In this document: in pieces, positions 13,942 to 17,808 of the stretch
Layout: each line of letters begins with the position of its first letter
Numbering within the stretch: position 1 is the first letter of the stretch
Assembly: GCA_030671945.1 (NCBI GenBank)
Contig: DAOVHJ010000010.1
Location: 1-17,808, forward strand
DNA length: 17,808 nucleotides
DNA from: Candidatus Heimdallarchaeota archaeon
GTDB lineage: Archaea; Asgardarchaeota; Heimdallarchaeia; JABLTI01
Direction of reading: 5' to 3'
Program-made: the position numbers and the translations under genes
Notes under the pieces: generated by a model
The model's input: only the letters and a program-made list of their open reading frames with translations
Told to the model about the DNA's origin: nothing
The model's database searches: none

Positions 13942-15603
13942 TCAAATAACAGATATTTTAGAAGCTGTTTTCTCTCGTGCGCCTAATGCTTCTAGTATAA
14001 AGAATGCAGCATATGAAATAAGTAATAGAAGTGCTCCAACAGCGTTTGAAGGACCAAATTGCCTTACAGCTCGTAATTGATAAAGTGCAACAGTCAAAGT
14101 TGCTATTGTGCTATTATTCAAGTAGAAAAAGTTTGCAACAGTGAATTCTCCAATGCTCAAACCAAAGGCAAATGCAATACCTGCAATTATTGATGGTAAA
14201 AGAAGTGGCAAGTATATCTTTCTTAATTTATAGGCCCAATTTGCTCCCAGCGTTTTTGCTGAATCTATTATTTCTGGATCAATTGTATTTAAACCATTTA
14301 ACATAGCCCTGGTTACAAATGGATAACCCAATAAACCATGACTTATTATTATGAAAATCCAGGGGTAGTTATTAAAGAAATCTGATTTAATGAATGTCTG
14401 CAAAATACCTAGTGATAAAGTTAGAGAGGATATTGCTATCGGAAGATATGTAATTAACTCATAAGAAATTGACCGTTTTTTCCGCCTTTGTTTTCCCAGA
14501 GCAGCGACAGTAATTACTGCCAGTAGTGTAGCTATTGACGTTGATCCTAAAGCGAAAAGTACAGTATTCAGTATGGTTTTTGGAATAGACGTTCCTACAT
14601 AGCTATTAACTTGTAAGGTAAAGATTGTTTTGAAATTCTCAAATGTGAATGAAGCTGTCTGTGGATTCCAAAAAGACCTAACAAGTATACTAATCATTGG
14701 AGTCAATTCTAATAACAAGCCAAATATAAGAACCGCAACAAGCAGAATACTCGATTTCTTTTTGAAGATTTTTCTAAAATTAAGAGGTTCACCTTTTGTT
14801 CCTCCAGTCGTGATGGTCTTCTCTTGACGGGTTTGTCTTCGCATATAAAACAAATAAAGTAGGATTACTGTTAGAATAACGAACAACTGGAGTAAAGCAA
14901 GTGCAGCTGCTAAATTCGTTTCTCCTGCTCTGTATTCCGAAAACACCTGGGTTTCTAATGTTCTAAAATTACCCAAAATAATGATAACCCCGAAACTGAG
15001 AAAACAGAATACAAAAGTGAGTATAGAAGATGTAAGAATAGGAACGAGGAAAAGTGGTAAATAAACTCTAAATAATTGGTGAAAATTCTTACTCCCAGAT
15101 GTTTTTGCAGCATCAATAATATCATTATCAAAATTTTTGTAATAGGCAGAGATGAAATGAACAAATAAAGGAATATTATAAAATGCATGAGCTAGAACAA
15201 TAAGAATTAGTTGTGCTCCACTAGACTCCTGTTCTCCAAAAATTCCTAAAAATCCCATACCAACTAGGACAGAAGGTAAAACAAAAGGAACTGTGAAAAA
15301 AGGCAGCAAGAATTTCCTTCCCTTAAAATCATACTTGCCAAAAAAGTACCCTATTGGAATACCGATGATCAAAGAAACTAATGTACTAAGAATTGCTTGA
15401 GAAAATGTAAAAGCAAATAACTTGTAATAATATCCATCTCTCAGAATATTTCCAATATATTGAAAGGAAAAACCATCTCCATCCACAAAACTAGAAATTA
15501 AAACTGAAAACACAGGGAACAAAAGAAACAATGCAATAAGCACAATTGGAGCTAATAAGCTCATAATTCTCAATGTTTTTTTTCCAGAGTGCTCCAATTT
15601 CAT
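13942..15603 (-). CDS. ABC importer permease, fused double unit of the ThiP/FbpB type
   Basis: This 553-residue membrane protein contains two binding-protein-dependent permease halves in one chain, the arrangement of ThiP (thiamine) and FbpB/SfuB (ferric iron) permeases. Each half carries the cytoplasmic EAA loop that docks onto the ATPase: IDAAKTSGSKNFHQLFRVYLP (163-183) and IDSAKTLGANWAYKLRKIYLP (446-466). In the first half, NFRTLETQVFSEYRA (212-226) matches the conserved TLE segment of this subfamily. About 12 hydrophobic segments are visible, and residues 255-285 form the hydrophilic linker between halves. Its ATPase partner is divergent, 134 bp away. No periplasmic/extracellular binding protein is next to it. 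Iron, thiamine or another small ligand cannot be chosen from this sequence. Confidence 0.87.
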   Translation of the reverse strand: MKLEHSGKKTLRIMSLLAPIVLIALFLLFPVFSVLISSFVDGDGFSFQYIGNILRDGYYYKLFAFTFSQAILSTLVSLIIGIPIGYFFGKYDFKGRKFLLPFFTVPFVLPSVLVGMGFLGIFGEQESSGAQLILIVLAHAFYNIPLFVHFISAYYKNFDNDIIDAAKTSGSKNFHQLFRVYLPLFLVPILTSSILTFVFCFLSFGVIIILGNFRTLETQVFSEYRAGETNLAAALALLQLFVILTVILLYLFYMRRQTRQEKTITTGGTKGEPLNFRKIFKKKSSILLVAVLIFGLLLELTPMISILVRSFWNPQTASFTFENFKTIFTLQVNSYVGTSIPKTILNTVLFALGSTSIATLLAVITVAALGKQRRKKRSISYELITYLPIAISSLTLSLGILQTFIKSDFFNNYPWIFIIISHGLLGYPFVTRAMLNGLNTIDPEIIDSAKTLGANWAYKLRKIYLPLLLPSIIAGIAFAFGLSIGEFTVANFFYLNNSTIATLTVALYQLRAVRQFGPSNAVGALLLLISYAAFFILEALGAREKTASKISVI

Positions 15604-15625
15604 ATTCTAAAACCATCAGTAATTA

Positions 15626-15655
15626 TTATAATCCTATTATATTAAGGGATTATAA
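15626..15655. repeat. Inverted repeat 1 in the ABC divergent promoter
   Basis: TTATAATCC (15626-15634) and GGATTATAA (15647-15655) are perfect nine-base inverted arms with a 12-base spacer. The right arm includes the TTATAATCC TATA-like element of the permease on the minus strand, so a protein bound here would block that promoter. In this AT-rich DNA a chance match is possible. Confidence 0.45.
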
Positions 15656-15668
15656 ATTTTAAAGGTAA

Positions 15669-15697
15669 ATATGATATATAACAAATCAATATCATAT
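15669..15697. repeat. Inverted repeat 2 in the ABC divergent promoter
   Basis: ATATGATAT (15669-15677) and ATATCATAT (15689-15697) are perfect nine-base arms with an 11-base spacer, so the half-sites are 20 bases apart, close to the 21 of repeat 1. The left arm overlaps the likely TATA box of the ATPase gene (ATATATA, 15674-15680), which predicts a transcript start near 15703. Confidence 0.45.
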
Positions 15698-15737
15698 ATT
15701 CAAGTAAGAAGAACAACGAAAGTAAAAGGTTTAAGTA

Positions 15738-16799
15738 ATGCCAACAATTGAGGTTCGAAATATCAGTAAAGCATTTGAGGATTCCATTGCCATATTGGAT
15801 ATTAGCTTCAAATTAGAAGATGGTGAGCTTATAACACTTCTAGGTCCCAGTGGTAGCGGAAAAACAACAGTTTTACGACTGATTGCAGGACTTATCGAAT
15901 CCGATACTGGCGAAATTTTATTTGACGGAATTGATATCTCAAATGTCCCAACTGAGGATAGAAATATCGGTTTTGTATTTCAATCGTATGCTTTATTTCC
16001 CCACTTAACTGTTGCTGAAAACATTGCTTTTGGTTTAGAAACTAGAAAGTGGGTAAAAGAAGATATTATCTCTAGAGTTGTAGAGATGCTGGAATTGGTA
16101 GATCTCACTGGTAAAGGTAAACGGTATCCAAGAGAATTGAGCGGGGGAGAAAAATCACGAGTTGCATTAGCTAGAGCTTTAGCTCCAAAACCTTCGCTGT
16201 TACTTTTGGATGAACCACTTTCTGCTCTTGATATGTCTCTTAAAGAATCTCTAAGAGATATTATAATAGAAATACAGCAAAAAATTCAGGTGTCAACTAT
16301 TTATGTTACACATGATCAGAAAGAAGCAATGGAAGTATCGGATAGAATAATTCTCCTAAATGAAGGACAAATTATTGAATCGGGCACACCTCAAAAACTC
16401 TATCTAACTCCCAAGAAGCAATTTACAGCTGAATTCTTGGGTGTGACTAATCTTCTAGTTGGTACTCTCATAAAGAAGAAAAATCAATATCTTTTTGAAA
16501 CATCATTTGGGGTATTAGAAACTCTTGCACCAAGTGATCGTACAATTTCTGAAGAAAAGATAGCGATTTTTCCAGAACACATCAGCGTTTCAATTAAAAA
16601 AACGAATCAAATAAATGAATTTTCAGCAATTATTAAGAAATCATCTTTTGGTGGACCATACATTGATCTTGTAATCACTGTGAACTCTACAGATTTAAAG
16701 ATACAAATAACTAGTTCTCAGATTGAGAAAATGTACAAAAAAGGTCAGAAAGTTTTCATTTCCATTCCAAAGGAATATATCCTTTTTTTGGAGAATTAA
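15738..16799 (+). CDS. ABC importer ATPase of the FbpC/PotA type
   Basis: This is the 353-residue nucleotide-binding subunit that would power the divergent permease. All ABC elements are canonical: Walker A GPSGSGKT (36-43), Q-loop FVFQSYALFPHLTV (79-92) with Q82, signature LSGGEKSR (134-141), Walker B LLLLDEP with DE at 158-159, D-loop SALD, and switch His H192 in YVTHDQKEAMEVSDR. After about residue 235 (FLGVTNLL) comes a C-terminal TOBE-like regulatory/ligand domain, as in FbpC, PotA and CysA. AAAGG lies about eight bases before the ATG. It converges with EF-1 beta, leaving 51 bp between the stops. The substrate is unknown; iron(III), thiamine, polyamine, sulfate and phosphonate transporters share this ATPase type. 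Confidence 0.9.
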   Translation: MPTIEVRNISKAFEDSIAILDISFKLEDGELITLLGPSGSGKTTVLRLIAGLIESDTGEILFDGIDISNVPTEDRNIGFVFQSYALFPHLTVAENIAFGLETRKWVKEDIISRVVEMLELVDLTGKGKRYPRELSGGEKSRVALARALAPKPSLLLLDEPLSALDMSLKESLRDIIIEIQQKIQVSTIYVTHDQKEAMEVSDRIILLNEGQIIESGTPQKLYLTPKKQFTAEFLGVTNLLVGTLIKKKNQYLFETSFGVLETLAPSDRTISEEKIAIFPEHISVSIKKTNQINEFSAIIKKSSFGGPYIDLVITVNSTDLKIQITSSQIEKMYKKGQKVFISIPKEYILFLEN

Positions 16800-16837
16800 A
16801 ATATAAAATTAGAATATGGAAATAGTTCTCTACAAGA

Positions 16838-16860
16838 TAGATTAGATTTCTTATAATCTA
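16838..16860. repeat. Small hairpin at the EF-1 beta stop codon
   Basis: TAGATTA (16838-16844) and TAATCTA (16854-16860) are perfect seven-base inverted arms around GATTTCTTA, which contains the EF-1 beta stop. It could stabilise the 3' end of that message or help end transcription between the convergent genes. Confidence 0.3.
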
Positions 16861-17117
16861 AACAACTGTAAAGCTTCTATTTCACTAACGCCTTCAATTT
16901 TCTCTAAAACTTCTTCGAGATGATCTTGTAAGCCATCTTTCTCTTCAAAATTAATGTCAACGACAAGTGCTACTAAGCCAAAAGCAATTGGTCTTTCACC
17001 GCTTGCAGTCACCTTCATATCTTCAGGGAGTGCTTTTATAACTCGTTCTTTAATCACTGCAGGCTTTATCTCTGGATCTTCTGGTAGGATTTTGTATGTT
17101 CCAACAATTCTTGTCAA
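16851..17117 (-). CDS. Archaeal elongation factor 1-beta (nucleotide exchange factor for EF-1 alpha)
   Basis: aEF-1 beta renews GTP on EF-1 alpha during translation. The 88-residue protein is the usual archaeal length and matches the C-terminal exchange domain of eukaryotic EF-1 beta. It begins with GTYKILPEDPEI (about 6-17) and has the PIAFGLVALVVDI segment (43-55). The family's C-terminal EGVSEIEALQLFRL segment follows, where most members have V-E-V. The start is TTG (17117-17115), not ATG; it is well supported by AAAGGAG (17133-17127) with nine bases between GGAG and the start, and no in-frame ATG is near. It lies 94 bp downstream of ileS on the same strand and may be co-transcribed with it. 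Confidence 0.94.
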   Translation of the reverse strand: MTRIVGTYKILPEDPEIKPAVIKERVIKALPEDMKVTASGERPIAFGLVALVVDINFEEKDGLQDHLEEVLEKIEGVSEIEALQLFRL

Positions 17118-17126
17118 TTTTTTTGT

Positions 17127-17133
17127 CTCCTTT
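17127..17133 (-). promoter_or_regulatory. Strong SD that fixes the TTG start of EF-1 beta
   Basis: The minus strand reads AAAGGAG here, nine bases before TTG at 17117. No competing ATG is close, so TTG is very likely the true initiator. Confidence 0.65.
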
Positions 17134-17211
17134 ATAATTAAATTTACAAATAATCTGTAATTTTGATTTCAGTCGTATTGAGTTTGCTTTAATACTCTTT
17201 CCATTTGGTAA

Positions 17212-17808
17212 TTAATTCTTAATAGGAACTATTGTAAGCACTATTTTCTTATCTTCAATTTCCCATTTCGATGTAACCCCATGCTTCACAACACCAGATT
17301 TTATCGATATTGAAAGTGTTTCGGTTTTAATGTAATCAGCCCAAGTTTCAATAGCTTCTTTTACTTCATCATCTCCATGGTAATAGAGTCTAACCTTCTG
17401 AGTATATTCCAAATCAGCGTCTTTTCTCATGGATTGGATACGTCTAACAATGTCTCTAGCAAGTCCTTCTTGTATCAATTCTGGTGTGAGCTCAGTGTTG
17501 ATAAATACTTGACCACCTTCAAAAGCAGCATCTGCATATCCTTCTCTTCCGCTTGAAATGATTTCTACATGTTCCTCAAGAATCTTGAATGATCCAACTT
17601 CTGTCTTAATTGTAAAAGCTTGATTTTTCCTTAATTCTTGAGCAGCTTTGTGTGCTTTCTTTCCTTTGAGATTCTTGATAGCATCACCTACATCAGGAGC
17701 GTTCTGCTTGAAAGAAGGACCAAGAATTTTGAATTTTGGTTTAAAGGTATACTCAACCATATCGGAGAGTTCAGATTGAAATGCAACCTTCTTAACATTT
17801 AGTTCTTC
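17212..17808 (-). CDS. ileS: Isoleucyl-tRNA synthetase, C-terminal part (cut by window edge)
   Basis: These are the last 198 residues of IleRS, which charges tRNA-Ile; the catalytic core lies beyond the right edge. The frame is open to base 17808, and the start-like ATG at 17760 is internal. Segments typical of the archaeal/eukaryotic IleRS C-terminus are LNVKKVAF at the very start, KPKFKILGPSF (about 23-33), EEHVEI, and INTELTPELIQEGLARDIVRRIQSMRK (about 106-132), the conserved helix after the anticodon-binding region. The remainder is the variable tail. No HIGH or KMSKS motif is expected here. It is followed on the same strand by EF-1 beta after 94 bp, so the two translation genes may share a transcript. 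Confidence 0.95.
   Translation of the reverse strand, partial: EELNVKKVAFQSELSDMVEYTFKPKFKILGPSFKQNAPDVGDAIKNLKGKKAHKAAQELRKNQAFTIKTEVGSFKILEEHVEIISSGREGYADAAFEGGQVFINTELTPELIQEGLARDIVRRIQSMRKDADLEYTQKVRLYYHGDDEVKEAIETWADYIKTETLSISIKSGVVKHGVTSKWEIEDKKIVLTIVPIKN

Noticed and set aside
14955..15188. Minus-strand 77-codon hydrophobic frame inside the permease
   Set aside because: It is an out-of-frame reading of the same strand as the permease; hydrophobicity comes from T-rich codons, and the permease frame has the EAA loop and TLE segment there.
17212..17760. A separate 182-residue gene starting at 17760
   Set aside because: The frame is open to the window edge, and both sides of the ATG encode continuous IleRS sequence.
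1..17808. CRISPR arrays, tRNA/rRNA genes, insertion sequences, toxin-antitoxin or defence modules
   Set aside because: No regularly spaced repeats, no GGTTCGA-type T-loop in a cloverleaf setting, no transposase or integrase and no defence protein motifs were seen in the gaps or the frames.

Overview
The window looks archaeal. It encodes an archaeal-type TyrRS, an ABCE1 ribosome-recycling ATPase with two 4Fe-4S clusters, the short archaeal EF-1 beta, and the archaeal pantoate kinase plus phosphopantothenate synthetase route to coenzyme A. The DNA is AT-rich (roughly one third G+C by eye). Promoters resemble archaeal TATA boxes about 25 nt upstream of the expected transcript start. The first genes of operons look nearly leaderless, while internal genes carry GGAG/GGTGA Shine-Dalgarno (SD) sequences. 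The eukaryote-like ABCE1 tail and the overall gene set suggest an Asgard (Promethearchaeota) or related lineage, but this is a low-confidence inference.

Left part (1-5314): the N-terminal part of TyrRS (minus strand, running off the left edge); a 301-bp gap with no convincing gene; a minus-strand pair of ABCE1 followed by an MFS exporter; a divergent GNAT acetyltransferase sharing a short promoter region with ABCE1 that holds a strong 9-bp palindrome; and a convergent DUF1295 membrane protein.

Centre (5435-11394): a six-gene plus-strand operon that should encode every step from 2-oxoisovalerate and aspartate to 4'-phosphopantetheine. PanB and PanE make pantoate, pantoate kinase phosphorylates it, an MfnA/ADC-type decarboxylase supplies beta-alanine, phosphopantothenate synthetase joins the two, and bifunctional CoaBC adds and decarboxylates cysteine. 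Gaps are 2-22 nt, and several ribosome binding sites lie inside the end of the preceding gene, which suggests translational coupling. The last two CoA enzymes (phosphopantetheine adenylyltransferase and dephospho-CoA kinase) are not in the window.

Right part (11517-17808): a PaaK/F390-synthetase-like adenylating enzyme and a diacylglycerol-kinase-family lipid kinase with an altered nucleotide loop, both on the plus strand. Next come a fused ABC permease of the ThiP/FbpB type (minus) and its ATPase (plus), divergently transcribed from a region with two 9-bp inverted repeats and with no substrate-binding protein beside them. The window ends with EF-1 beta and the C-terminal part of IleRS, both on the minus strand.

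No tRNA, rRNA, CRISPR array, transposase or other mobile element was seen. Most genes are housekeeping. The points most worth a second look are the complete CoA operon, the altered ABCE1 D-loops, the divergent-promoter dyads, the binding-protein-less ABC importer and the variant lipid kinase.
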